A stretch of 64,000 bases of DNA from Vicia villosa (taxonomy: Eukaryota; Streptophyta; Magnoliopsida; Fabales; Fabaceae), in the NCBI RefSeq assembly GCF_029867415.1, contig NC_081186.1:24989915-25053914 (forward strand). The letters run 5' to 3'. Below are positions 23,660-34,653 of this stretch, one piece after another. The notes beneath the pieces are model-generated. The model did not search any database and was not told the origin of the DNA. It saw only the letters and a program-made list of their open reading frames with translations. Within the stretch, counting starts at the first letter, position 1. Each line of letters starts with the position of its first letter. A program made the position numbers and the translations under genes.

Positions 23660-23800
23660 ACAAATGAGCACCATGGTTAGATGGGAGATCGAGAAATTTT
23701 CCGATATCAATAACTTCGGGTTGTGGAAAATTATAATGAAATTAATTTTATTCAAGAAAAGTGTATCAATGCTTTGAAGAGGAACTGTAAAAATCTAAAG
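23660..23800 (+). pseudogene. Copia gag start remnant (another lineage)
   Basis: A short stretch reads MVRWEIEKFSDINNFGLWKIIMKLILFKK, close to the beginning of Tnt1/Tork-type Gag (KFDIEKFTGSNDFGLWKVKM...). Stops follow within ~40 codons. It lies about 200 bp after the gypsy LTR end. It is a tiny remnant, assigned on one motif. Confidence 0.5.
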
Positions 23801-24886
23801 TCTCATTGTATTGAAATCTTGGCCATGAGCTTATGTGTTAATGTCCTGTAACAATGCTTATAGATGCTATTCTTAATTCAAAACTTATTTACCCAAATGC
23901 AACTCAAACACTCGAAAGAGTAAAATGACAAAATTCCTTATTAGAACTTACTAACATGCATGGCAATTAGGACATGATGATGTATGGTGACAAAATTGCA
24001 ATTTACTTTGAAATTCAAGAAACATAGGATCCAATTTCAAATGTAATTTCAATTTGGATTATAAATTCAAAATGAATCCCAATGAAAGGGTAATTGAATG
24101 AGAATCATACATAAACATGTGATAGTAACCTCTTGCTTAAATTTCAACATCACTTGGATTCAAAATTTGGTTTCCTCCCATGTTAAACTATGGCATAGAT
24201 TCAAACTAAATCAAAGATAAAACCAGATGGCATTTACCACTTTTGAATTCAAATAGAGAAATCACAATTGGACTAATAATAATGCATGAATGAATGATGA
24301 CGCAAGCTAAATGAAATGGTCATGACACTCTGATGCAAATGATCCTAACATATGAAAATAAAAGTTAAATATTAAATAACTAAATCCTTATGATATTTAA
24401 ATAGTAAAGGGCAAAAAGGGGGTATGAAACAATCACCATGTAGTATACATATACTATACAAATTGAAAGAGAAATGGGAGAAAAAGATTATGGAGCTCAA
24501 GGAAGACATCTTATGTTTTATGTTGACTGTTTTATATTTCTTGTGTTTATTGTTTTATGTTACATTTATATTAGTTTGTTAATGTTACTGCATATATTTA
24601 TGTTGTAGGTTGTTTGAGAAAATAATTATATACTCAAAAACTAAGATTTTATGTGATCCTTGGAAGAAATAAGTTTTATTTTAGTTACTGAATTTGATTG
24701 TGTTAATGTTATTGAATTTGGTTCAGTTTGATAGAAATAATAGCTCAATTTTAAAATGATAAATGAGTTTTAATTTAAACTGATTTTAAAGTGATAAATG
24801 GGTTAATTTAACCTAATTTTAAAGTGATAAATGAGTGCAAATAAATCAATTTTAACAAAATGTGAACGTGATAAATGAGTTCAAAT
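23801..24886. other. AT-rich sequence without gene
   Basis: No ORF of note. Near 24740-24890 a degenerate phrase based on 'gataaatgagtt' recurs about four times, a weak local repeat. The L1 insertion at 24898 lies in it. Confidence 0.5.
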
Positions 24887-24897
24887 AACTCATTTTT

Positions 24898-25393
24898 GGC
24901 TCTTATTCCTAAAGTGGAGTGTCTGCAAAGAATTGAAGAGTATAGACCGATTTGTTTGGTTGGTTGTTTGTATCGGTTGATCTCTAAGTTATTAGCAGCA
25001 AGATTGAAGGTGGTTATGGGAAAGTTGATTTCTAAATCTCAATCGGCTTTCATTGAAGGAAGACAGTTGTTTGATGGGGTGCTAGTTCTCAATGAGGTTT
25101 TGGATTATGCTAAGAGGAGGAGAAAGAAGTGTTTAGTGTTGAAAGTAGACTTTGAGAAGGCTTACGATTGTGTTTCATGGGGCTTTCTTAGATCTGTTTT
25201 GGTGCGTATGGGTTTTGGTCCTAAGTGGTTATCTTGGATGGAAGGAACGGTGTTCTCTAGTTCTATCTCCATTTTAGTTAATAGATCGCCTACGGTGGAG
25301 TTTGACGCTTCTAGAGGATTACGTCAAGGAGATCCTCTTTCTCCTTTCCTTTTTCTCTTGGTGGCTGAAGGTTTAGCAGGTATGATGCGTAAT
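24898..25393 (+). pseudogene. L1 ORF2, reverse transcriptase N-terminal part
   Basis: The frame covers typical L1 RT blocks in order: FLALIPKV, EYRPICLVGCLYRLISKLLAARL, SQSAFIEGRQLFDGVLVLNE, VLKVDFEKAYDCVSW (with the first catalytic Asp) and GLRQGDPLSPFLFLLVAEGL. It breaks at 25393 where the LTR element entered, and resumes at 31794 with LQFADDTVLI, which carries the two remaining catalytic Asp residues. Endonuclease and ORF1 are missing by 5' truncation. RT would reverse-transcribe the LINE RNA at a nicked target, but this copy cannot act. Confidence 0.85.
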
Positions 25394-26732
25394 TGATCAG
25401 TGGTTTTCACACATATATTTATCGTTGTTTTTAAGTATGTTTAAGTTATGTTATTGAGTGTTTTATTTCTTTATTCGTCATTTTATGCTTTGGTTGTATG
25501 TTTTAATGTTTTCAGGTTCATATGGAGAAATCGGAGTAAATCAGTGCAAAACTCGGAGTTTCGAAGGAATTTCAAAAACATGCTACAGGAGGCCTGACAC
25601 GGGTGGCCGTGTTGCCCAACACGGGCCGTGTCAGGAAGAGGGCGCAAGAAGTTGGAAAAACAGTGGTGCAACACGGGTGCCCGTGTTGCTCAACACGGCC
25701 CGTGTTGCTAAGCCTGGGGCTTGGATCTTGAAAAATAAATGACAGGGGACCAACACGGGTGCCCGTGTTGCACAACACGGCCCGTGTTGGGTTTGACGCT
25801 GATTTCAGTGATTTTTGTGATTTTGTCTAGTGGTTTGCCTGCAAGGGTGTTTTTGGGATTTCCAACCAACATAAGTGAGTCTGCACTATTTAGGAGAGTT
25901 TTCAAGAGGAATTAGGTATCTTTTTGCCACACGAAGAATTGGAGGATAGAAAAAGGAAGCCTATGCAATTGGAGAAGAACAGAGAACTCTCATGAGCGGA
26001 AGCCATTGAAGATCAAAGTTCATCATCTCTATTGTAATGTCTTTATTTGATATCTTTGTAATTTCTTCGGATGATATGAGTAGCTAAACCCCCCAATGCT
26101 AGGGGGGTGTCCCTGATTAACATTTGTGATGATTTTGAATTCCGAATTTCAATAACATATTTCTCTTTCATGTTCAATTTAATGGTATAAGGTTTTTAAT
26201 GCTTTCCTCGTCGGACCAACTGAATTGAGTTATGACTGACAATTAGGATTGACCTCCATTGTTAGGGTTTTTATACCATTATACTATAGTAGATATCACC
26301 TAGGACTAGGGATACCCTATAGTAACTGGATTGTTCTTGATTATAATAATACTTGATTTGATCACTAATTTCGAAGGACTTTGGGATTAGGATTTCAATG
26401 TTCAAAGGTTTGCTCACTAAGGACTTAGGAGCAAATACCCTTAAGAACCGGTAATTGATAAGTTGAATTTTGTTAATGAAACAAGGGTTCAGAATTGTTA
26501 CATGTTAATGCACACACCTACCCTGGCATGTTACTCATATTTGGCTAAATCAACCTTTTTAAGTTTATTTGCAATTTAATTCGTACTCATAAAAACCAAA
26601 ACCCCAAGGCTTTTTGTTTAATTGAATTCCTACTAACTCTATAATATCACGTAGTCCTTGAGATCGATATTCGGGGAGTTTTCCCTTTATTACTACAGAG
26701 GCAAAATAGTACACTTGCTATTTTACCGATCA
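25394..26732 (+). repeat. 5' LTR of the gag-pro gypsy element
   Basis: Ends are tgatcagtgg and ttaccgatca, with terminal TGATC/GATCA inverted ends. It contains a cluster of CpG-bearing palindromes (25600-25790: caacacggg..cccgtgttg). The open frames seen on both strands here come from these palindromes and are not genes. Confidence 0.92.
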
Positions 26733-26760
26733 AGTTTTTGGCGCCGTTGCCGGGGACTGC
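26733..26760 (+). other. Primer-binding site, probably tRNA-Asp type
   Basis: Immediately after the LTR comes agttt, then TGGCGCCGTTGCCGGGGA, the primer site commonly found in Athila-like and some non-autonomous plant elements and thought to pair with a tRNA-Asp 3' end. Confidence 0.7.
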
Positions 26761-26874
26761 CGAAAATTGTAGAGTTTTTAGTTTTATTTCAATTAGAATT
26801 TTGTTGCTCTGCGACTAAAATCTTATTTTCAAAAAAAAAAAAATTTATTTTATTTTTGTTCCTCATTCTAATAA

Positions 26875-29349
26875 TTGTCTAATCTGTTTATGCGAGGTAA
26901 GGCCTCAGCAGAATTTCTTTTTGACGCAGAAATTGAAAGGACGTTTCACGCAAGGCGCAGACAAACTCGTCAAGCTAAACTGGAATCTGAGGAAGAAGTA
27001 ATTACAGTTCATTCTGGTTCAGACACCAAAAGTGAAGAAGATATCATGGGCGAGGTACCACCACCAGAGAGACTTCTCGGAGACTATGGTGCTAGAAACA
27101 CACCGGGAGGAAGACTTACTATTGTCAACCAACCGGTGAATGTTCCTAATTTTCAATTGCATCCAAGCACCATCACTCAGCTCGAAAGAAAGCCTTTCAC
27201 CGGAAAGGTTAATGAAGATGCAAACAAGCACCTACAGAGGTTTCTGACCATGAGTACATCTTTAAAAATCGAAGGTCATACAGAAGAGGCCAAGAAGCTG
27301 AGAATGATTCCATTCACCTTGGCAGAAGAAGCAGAAGAGTGGTTTTATTCCCTTCCAGCAGGCAGCATTACATCATGGGAAGAGATGGAAAAAGCTTTCT
27401 TAAGTGAGTATTTTCCCGCCTCGGTATTTATAAGGAAGAGGTATGACATTCTGAATTTCAAGCAGAAGGAGGGTGAGCCCTTAGGAGATGCATACAAAAG
27501 ATTCAAAAGAATTCTAGTAGCATGTCCCACTCACAATATGGACAAGACTGAACAGATGCACGTATTTGTCAATGGGCTCAGAATGAAAACAAAACAGTTA
27601 ATTGATACAGCAGCTGGAGGCTCGACAAATTTCACAACAGCCTCAGGCATCATAAAAATCATTGAAGCAATAGCTGCAAATGAGCATTTGGAATTGTATG
27701 ACAGGTGTGCTAGCAAACCGGAAGGAATCATTGATCTCAAGCTGGAGACTTCTAAAACTCGGGTTGAAGATGCGATAGCCGCAGAAGTTGAAAAGAAATT
27801 GAAGGCTATGAATATAGGTAAACAACAAGTGGCTCAAGTTCAACAAGCTCAACCTGTAAGCTGTGAAATCTGTAATGGCCCACACCAAACGGTGTACTGT
27901 TTTGCTACTCCCAAGCAGATTGAAGAAATCAAATTCCTAAGGCAAAATAACCCGTATTCTAACACCTATAATCCAGGGTGGAAGAATCATCCAAATTTTG
28001 CTTGGAAAGATCAACAACAACAAGGTACCCAGAAGGCAGAGTGGGAAGTGGCAATTGAAAGATTAGCTGGGCAGTGTTCTCAGTTCCAAGAAGAAACAAG
28101 AAACAACCACAGAAACACTTCGGCCTTAATTAAAAATCTGGAAGTTCAAGTGGGGCAGATAGCACAACATCTCACTCTACAGGCACAAGGTACCCTACCG
28201 AGCTCAACTGTGAAAAATCCGAAAGACCAAGAGAAGATTAATGCTGTTACTACAAGAAGTAGGAGAGTAGCAGAATCTGAAAAAGAAAAAGATAAAGAGG
28301 AAATAGATGACCCCATAGTAATAGAGGTGGATCTGGAAATAAGAGAGAATCCAAAAGAGCCAGAAGTGGTGGTACCACTGGTTAAACCAATTGAAGAAAA
28401 AATTAAGAAAGACATTGAACCGGTGATAAAACTACCCTTCCCCTCCAGAGTGACAAAGAAGGGTTCAAGAGAGAAAGACTTTGAGAAATTTACTAAATTG
28501 TTCAAAAAGTTAGAGGTAAATCTACCATTCTTTGAAGCCCTTGAGCACATGCCTTTGTATAAAAAATTTATGAAGGAGGTGTTGGCGAAAAAGAGATCAC
28601 TAGGAGGAGAACCAAAAATTGCAACGGAGAAGTGTGGTATAGTCTCAACAGCAAGAAAGATCCCAATAAAGAGGAAAGACCCTGGGGCAGTGGCGATACC
28701 ATGCACTATCAAGAATATAGCATTTAAAAAGGTACTCCTCAATTCTGGGTCTAGTGTGAGTTTAATGCCTTTGTCCATTTTCAAAAAGCTTGAATTAGAA
28801 AAGATTAGTGAAAGTAAGACACAGTTAAGGTTCGCTGATCACACCGTCAAGAAATCCTATGGGGTAGCTGAAGATGTACTAGTGGAAGTTGATAAGTTTG
28901 TATTCCCTGTTGACTTCCACATCATGGATATTCCGGAAGACGAAGAAACTCCTATCCTTCTTGGGAGACCATTTTTGTCGACAGGCCGCTGCAACTTCGA
29001 CATAGAAAAAGGGACACAAACGCTAAAATCATTTGATGAAGAAGTAACCTTGAAGATGTTAGGAGTTAAGAAAAATAGGGCAGGTGTGAATGAGAAAACT
29101 TCATCTGGTATGACAGAAGGTGAAAAAGAAGACAAAAATCCTAAAAATCTCCAAGAAAAAGTTTCAAGCATAGCCTCTCGGTTGGAACCAACTTATGCAG
29201 CTGTCAAAAGTCCTAAGAAAGCTAAGGAAGTCAAGAAGAATGTGGGAAGTAAACTGAAGAGGATGGTTATCCATGCTTTTAATCTTCATGAGTTCACGGT
29301 TGCGGAAGTGATTAGCAACAAGGTTTGGAGAAGGAAATACCCTCCATAA
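26875..29349 (+). CDS. Gag-protease polyprotein of a non-autonomous gypsy element
   Basis: An open frame of 824 codons without internal stop. Residues ~1-60 are basic and Arg/Gln-rich. Residues ~100-280 are the gag core (FTGKVNEDANKHLQRFL, AEEWFYSLP, WEEMEKAFLSEYFP, RFKRILVACP). A knuckle CEICNGPHQTVYC lies at ~330-345. A Lys/Glu-rich linker (~450-560) precedes the aspartic protease at ~600-730 (VLLNSGSSVSLMPLS ... ILLGRPFLSTG). The protease triad position reads Asn-Ser-Gly: codon 28741-28743 is AAT where Asp (GAT) is normal, so the protease should be inactive unless this is a family variant. Gag would assemble particles, and RT and integrase would have to come from elsewhere. The start is the first in-frame ATG, 142 bp after the LTR. 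Confidence 0.85.
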   Translation: MSNLFMRGKASAEFLFDAEIERTFHARRRQTRQAKLESEEEVITVHSGSDTKSEEDIMGEVPPPERLLGDYGARNTPGGRLTIVNQPVNVPNFQLHPSTITQLERKPFTGKVNEDANKHLQRFLTMSTSLKIEGHTEEAKKLRMIPFTLAEEAEEWFYSLPAGSITSWEEMEKAFLSEYFPASVFIRKRYDILNFKQKEGEPLGDAYKRFKRILVACPTHNMDKTEQMHVFVNGLRMKTKQLIDTAAGGSTNFTTASGIIKIIEAIAANEHLELYDRCASKPEGIIDLKLETSKTRVEDAIAAEVEKKLKAMNIGKQQVAQVQQAQPVSCEICNGPHQTVYCFATPKQIEEIKFLRQNNPYSNTYNPGWKNHPNFAWKDQQQQGTQKAEWEVAIERLAGQCSQFQEETRNNHRNTSALIKNLEVQVGQIAQHLTLQAQGTLPSSTVKNPKDQEKINAVTTRSRRVAESEKEKDKEEIDDPIVIEVDLEIRENPKEPEVVVPLVKPIEEKIKKDIEPVIKLPFPSRVTKKGSREKDFEKFTKLFKKLEVNLPFFEALEHMPLYKKFMKEVLAKKRSLGGEPKIATEKCGIVSTARKIPIKRKDPGAVAIPCTIKNIAFKKVLLNSGSSVSLMPLSIFKKLELEKISESKTQLRFADHTVKKSYGVAEDVLVEVDKFVFPVDFHIMDIPEDEETPILLGRPFLSTGRCNFDIEKGTQTLKSFDEEVTLKMLGVKKNRAGVNEKTSSGMTEGEKEDKNPKNLQEKVSSIASRLEPTYAAVKSPKKAKEVKKNVGSKLKRMVIHAFNLHEFTVAEVISNKVWRRKYPP

Positions 29350-30450
29350 TAAAGGGTAATGAACCGTCGAGCCATGCGACGTTAAACGAAGCGCTTCGTG
29401 GGAGGCAACCCACGGTTTTAATAATTAATTTTTCTGTTTGTTTATGTTATTTTCAGGAAATAAAAGAGGACGTCTCTAGTGAAAGCTCGGAAGTGATCAT
29501 TGGAGTGCAATACCCTCTATGAGTCACCTCTCTCGAACTCATTCTGAAACATTGAGGTCGATGTTTAGTTCAAGTTTGGGGGAGGGGCTTCTCTTTGCAT
29601 TTTATATTTTTATGTTATTGGTATGATGTGAAACCATAAAGTAAATTCTGCCCAAATTTTAAATTTTTGTTGAAGAAGTGTTGATCCTAAAGAGCGATCG
29701 GGAATAGTATATAGAGATGAAGCGAGGATTGGTTGAGGACAGAAAGTTCGGAATAATGTGACAAGAAGAGGTTTGTTTTAAATACCCTTGGTTCCCTAAA
29801 AGAGATACGAGTCTAACGTGTAGATTTGCACCATAGTACTTGTCTCCTGAGAAGTACTTCTCGAGTAGTTTATTGATACAGTCTGGCATAATTCGGATTC
29901 ACTTGCATGATGGCTGGTTGAGAAAAAAAAAGAGATATAAAGTTGGCACCAAATGATGAAAAGGCGGTAAAAGGCAATCGGCTCGCTAAGTTGGGTAACC
30001 CTCACCCGGTTATTCAGCCCAAAGGAAATTGATCCCCAAACGTCGTCCAAAAGGACAATATATAACTGCAAAGTTTGAAAATTTCATCGGTAATAAAAAG
30101 TAGCCAATGCTGCTAGTTTGGTGCCAGGAAAAGAAAATAAGAAGCCTTGATTTGTCTCATGCAGGTGATGATTATTATAAGAAATGCAGTGCCTTAATAT
30201 GATTGTCCGAATGAAAGAGGAGGAAAATCGGAAAGAGACTTAAGTGCAAAGCATAGTTGGAGAGGTATCCGAAACGGGAGCTTGAGGTTTAATGTGGTAA
30301 CAAAACTCGTCGCGTCATGTGAATGCCAAACCCACTGTTTCTTGATCAATACAGACGGATATCTCACGTATGAACACCGTGTGCTTTGAAGGTCATTAAC
30401 TTTTGTAATTGTCGCTTGAGGTCAAGCAACGGTTTTAGTTTGGGGGAGTT
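29350..30450 (+). other. Non-coding 3' region of the gag-pro gypsy element
   Basis: No long ORF. It begins with a compact block of three hairpins (29366-29414), and ends with the purine tract tttgggggagtt (30439-30450) adjoining the 3' LTR. A similar gtttgggggag tract is at 29573-29584. The pol genes of an autonomous relative would be expected around here. Confidence 0.7.
29366..29414 (+). promoter_or_regulatory. Three adjacent stem-loops after the gag-pro stop
   Basis: In order: gtcg(agccatg)cgac, then the self-complementary gaagcgcttc, then cgtggg(aggcaa)cccacg. From memory, a similar block (…AAGCGCTT.GTGGGAGGCAACCCA..) follows the coding region of other plant gypsy elements, so it is likely a conserved RNA signal. 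Its role is not known to me. Confidence 0.55.
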
Positions 30451-31788
30451 TGATCAGTGGTTTTCACACATATATTTATCGTTGTTTTTAAGTATGTTTA
30501 AGTTATGTTATTGAGTGTTTTATTTCTTTATTCGTCATTTTATGCTTTGGTTGTATGTTTTAATGTTTTCAGGTTCATATGGAGAAATCGGAGTAAATCA
30601 GTGCAAAACTCGGAGTTTCGAAGGAATTTCAAAAACATGCTACAGGAGGTCTGACACGGGTGGCCGTGTTGCCCAACACGGGCCGTGTCAGGAAGAGGGC
30701 GCAAGAAGTTGGAAAAACAGTGGTGCAACACGGGTGCCCGTGTCGCTCAACACGGCCCGTGTTGCTAAGCCTAGGACTTGGATCTTGAAAAATAAATGAC
30801 AGGGGACCAACACGGGTGCCCGTGTTGCACAACACGGCCCGTGTTGGGTTTGACGCTGATTTCAGTGATTTTTGTGATTTTGTCCAGTGGTTTGCCTGCA
30901 AGGGTGTTTTTGGGATTTCCAACCAACTTAAGTGAGTCTGCACTATTTAGGAGAGTTTTCAAGAGGAATTAGGTATCTTTTTGCCACACGAAGAATTAGA
31001 GGATAGAAAAAGGAAGCCTATGCAATTGGAAAGAACAGAGAACTCTCATGAGCGGAAGCCATTGAAGATCAAAGTTCATCATCTCTATTGTAATGTCTTT
31101 ATTTGATATATTAATAATTTCTTCGGATGATATGAGTAGCTAAACCCCCCAATGCTAGGGGGGTGTCCCTGATTAACATTTGTGATGATTTTGAATTCCG
31201 AATTTCAATAACATATTTCTCTTTCATGTTCAATTTAATGGTATAAGGTTTTTAATGCTTTACTCGTCGGACCAACTGAATTGAGTTATGACTGACAATT
31301 AGGATTGACCTCCATTGTTAGGGTTTTTATACCATTATACTATAGTATATATCACCTAGGACTATGGATAACCTACAGTAACCGGATTGTTCTTGATTAT
31401 AATAATACTTGATTTGATCACTAATTTCGAAGGACTTTGGGATTAGGATTTCAATGTTCAAAGGTTTGCTCACTAAGGACTTAGGAGCAAATACCCTTAA
31501 GAACCGGTAATTGATAAGTTGAATTTTGTTAATGAAACAAGGGTTCAGAATTGTTACCTGTTAATGCACACACCTACCCTGGCATATTACTCATATTTGG
31601 CTAAATCAACCTTTTTAAGTTTATTTGCAATTTAATTCGTACTCATAAAAACCAAAACCCCAATGCTTTTTGTTTAATTGAATTCCTACTAACTCTATAA
31701 TATCACGTAGTCCTTGAGATCGATATTCGGGGAGTTTTCCCTTTATTACTACAGAGGCAAAATAGTACACTTGCTATTTTACCGATCA
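30451..31788 (+). repeat. 3' LTR of the gag-pro gypsy element
   Basis: A 1338-bp LTR collinear with 25394-26732, including the palindrome cluster (30650-30850). The purine tract lies directly left of it. Confidence 0.92.
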
Positions 31789-31793
31789 GTAAT

Positions 31794-33485
31794 GCTGTTT
31801 CTGATGGTTGTTTTAAGGGTTTTAAAGTTTCATCTGATATTTCCTTTGAGATGCTTCAATTTGCGGATGATACAGTTCTTATTTGTGATGGATCTATGGA
31901 GAATTTGTGGTGTGCTAAAGCTATTTTGCGTGGGTTTGAGTTGGTTTCGGGGTTGTGTATTAATCTGAATAAAAGTAAGATTTTTGGTGTGCATTTGGAG
32001 GAGCAGGTTCTCTTGGCGGCCTCGTCTTTCTTGGGGTGTCAAGTTGGAAGGTTTCCTTTTGTTTTTTCGGGTATCCCAATTGGGGGTAACCATCGTCGGA
32101 AAGAGTTTTGGTCTTGCTTAATTTCGAAGCTAAATAAAAGGTTGAGTGGTTGGAGTGGTAAGCATCTTTCGTTAGGAGGTAAAGTTACTTTGCTTAACTC
32201 GGTTCTCAATAGTATTCCTATTTTCATGCTTTCCTTCATTAAAGCTCCCAAGTGTGTTCTTGATGACATTGTCTAAATTCAAAGGGACATTTTATGGGGG
32301 GAAAAGGAAGGTGTGCGCAAGGTGTGTTGGGTTAGTTGGGAGAAGATTTGTCGTCTGCGCATGGAGGGTGGGTTTGGTGTGAAGAACATTGAGATTTTTA
32401 ATCTTTCTTTGATGAGCAAGTGGGGATGGAGGTTTTTGTCAGATAAAGATGCGGTTTGGTTCAAATTTTTGGAGTTTAGGTACGGTGAGGGGATGAAGGC
32501 TCTTTGTGGTGTGATGTCCGATAAGATCTTATTGAAAGCGTCTCTTTGGTGGAGGGATGTGCGGCATGTGTGTGGATTTGAGGTTAACGGTAGACCTTGG
32601 TTTTATGATTGCATATCTCGGAGGCTAGGGGATGGTGATTGCATTCGGTTTTAGGATCATGCTTGGTTGGGACCTACACCTTTGAAGGTACTTTTTTCTA
32701 ACCTTTATGATAAGTGTGTTGCGTATAATTCTATTTCTTCTTCTTCTTCTTCCTCTTCTTGTGTTGCCAATATGGGAGTTTGGGTGGCTAATGTGTGGAG
32801 GTGATATTTGGGGATAGTGGAGGAAACTTTAGAGGAGGATTTAATTTGTGAACGGAATGAGTTGTTGACCCTTTTGGAGGGGGTGTCACCAACTTTGGGG
32901 GTGATTGACAGGTGGATTTGGTGGAGGCATGTAGATGGTTTTTCGGTTAAAAATAGCTATAGGTGGATTTATTTCTTGAGGTGTTCGGAAGTTGTTTTGG
33001 ATTGTGTGAGTTTGTTTGAGTTAAAAAGATTATGGGAAGCTTGTGTGCCTAGTAAAGTGAAAGTATTTGGTTGGAGATTTTTGTTTAATGTGTTACCTAG
33101 CCGTATGGCGCTTTGCTCTCGAGGTATGAAAAGGATTCTTGTTGACAAGTTATGCCCTTTGTGTGGGTTGGAGGCGGAATCGGTGGATCATCTTTTTCTT
33201 TTTTGTGTTCATGCGAAGATTGTTTCAAAGGAGGTGTTTGCTTGGTTGGGTTTGGATGAGGATGTGGGGGTGGCGGTTGGTTTTCAAGGGGGTGAATTGG
33301 GGTTTGGAGTGGTGGAATTCTATCGTGCCAAATTGTGTAGGGTTATTAAACCTACCTTCATTGCTTTCTTTTGGCTTTTGGTTTGTTGGTGTATTTGGTT
33401 GGGTAGAAATAAAGTGGTTTTTAATGATAGTATTTGGAACCCCACCGAAATTTTGATACTTATTAAGAATTTTGGTTGGGATTGA
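31794..33485 (+). pseudogene. L1 ORF2, C-terminal part (RT end and zf-RVT)
   Basis: This is the continuation of the LINE RT after the LTR element. LQFADDTVLICDG is the RT active-site motif. Next come GLCINLNKSKIFGV, PFVFSGIPIGGN and RLSGWSGKHLSLGGKVTLLNSVL. The zf-RVT region has RLWEACVPSKVKVFGWR and CPLCGLEAESVDHLFLFC (about 33151-33215), ending with the usual LVCWCIWLGRNKVVFN. Stops occur near 32274, 32652 and 32801. The 3' untranslated part runs to the A-run at 33671. The zf-RVT domain is typical of plant L1 ORF2. It is a dead copy. Confidence 0.85.
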
Positions 33486-33682
33486 TTTTCTATTATTGCT
33501 AAGGGTAGGAGAATTGGCACGAAAGAGGTTTGGTTTGTCAATCCTTGTGCGTTTTTAGGCGCCTAAGTTTGTTTGCTTGTGGCTTTGTGTGTCGGTTTCT
33601 TTCTTTATTGTTTTGTTCTTTTTTATTGGATTGCACCCCTTGTGCGTTTAATATAAGTGTTTATCGAAAAAAACTCATTTTT

Positions 33683-34276
33683 TTAAATAAAAATAATCAA
33701 TTATTTAGTAACTATGTTTTTAAAAAGTAGAAAAAACAATAAAAGTTCTTGATTGATCTTCATATTAGTCCAATTATAATTGCACTCGAGAAAACTGAAT
33801 TGCAAGCCAAGATCTCAAATAAACCAAAACTAAATATATTGATGGCTGAACCAATCAAAAGTGGGTCAAAACTTCTCAACCGAGGGTTGAGTCAATTTGG
33901 GGTTTTGAATCCAAACCCAAACTGACCCAAATCTATGTTTTCCCCTAATACACACAAGATTGGTGGGCTTAGCATAGTGAAAAACTACATGACATTTATA
34001 ATTATTTTTAGTTGTAGAAAAAATTGAAATCAAACATTATATCTTATTGATTTCACTTACTTACACATTAAAGTGTTAATCTTATAGATGCACTCTCATC
34101 TCCGTCATCTGGAGACTCTTGTCACCTCACCGGAGAAATTCTACACCGAGCTCTATTAGCGCCTCACCAAATTGTTATTTCAAGCAGGAATAACATTTTT
34201 TTAACATGAAGAGGAATAATCATCATTAAGTACGCATTTCTTATATGTCAGAGTCACAAAATATAACGTTTCCTTA
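33683..34276. other. AT-rich sequence without gene
   Basis: I see no ORF, repeat edge or host-gene fragment here. It is the DNA between the LINE target site and the MITE downstream of the Kunitz gene. Confidence 0.5.
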
Positions 34277-34653
34277 GGCTATGTTTGGGAGTTTGGAGGG
34301 GAAGGGATGGGAGTGCTTTGAAAAATAGGAAGAATTGGGTGAAAAGGGTTTTGGATAGGAGAGTTTTGGAGGGTTTGAGTTTATTCATAACACCAAAAAC
34401 CCCATAAAATGGGGGAACTCAAAAATTGTATTGTAGGAGGGTTTTGAAGGGCTTACATAAATTTTTCAAATATGTTTTAGGTTGTTATAGTATTATGAAA
34501 ATTAAAAATTTATTAATGATAATGACTCTTTTATCATTCTAAACAAAATCATTTTTTCAAAAAATGTCAAATATTTTCCTATATTTTTTTAAAATTTTAT
34601 TTTTGGAAACCTTCCCCTCCCCTCCCCTCCCCTCCAAACTCCCAAACATAGCC
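34277..34653. mobile_element. Tourist-like MITE (PIF/Harbinger type)
   Basis: A 377-bp element with near-perfect ~26-bp terminal inverted repeats, ggctatgtttgggagtttgg on the left and its complement on the right. It is flanked by TTA on both sides (34274-34276 and 34654-34656), the 3-bp target duplication of this superfamily. It lies about 255 bp downstream of the Kunitz stop codon and has no coding capacity. Confidence 0.85.

Larger units (their letters stand above)
25394..31788 (+). mobile_element. Complete non-autonomous gypsy element (gag-pro only)
   Basis: A 6,395-bp element with two LTRs (1339 and 1338 bp, about 20 differences by eye, ~98% alike), a 5-bp target duplication GTAAT (25389-25393 and 31789-31793), a primer site after the 5' LTR and a purine tract before the 3' LTR. 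The only ORF is an 824-codon gag-pro. There is no reverse transcriptase, RNase H or integrase, so it would depend on a relative for these. Gag style and primer site point to the Athila/Tat side of Ty3/gypsy, which is inference. High LTR identity suggests a recent insertion. Confidence 0.9.
24898..33671 (+). mobile_element. 5'-truncated L1 LINE, interrupted by a gypsy element
   Basis: The LINE starts inside the reverse transcriptase domain and ends in a short A-run. It is flanked by the same 11 bp, aactcattttt, at 24887-24897 and 33672-33682, the expected target duplication of LINE retroposition. After removing the inserted element (25394-31793) it is about 2.4 kb. 5' truncation is usual for LINEs. 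Confidence 0.82.

Noticed and set aside
25458..25742. Open frames on both strands in the gypsy LTR (also 30515-30799)
   Set aside because: They arise from the GC-rich palindromes, show no known domain, and are identical in both LTRs.
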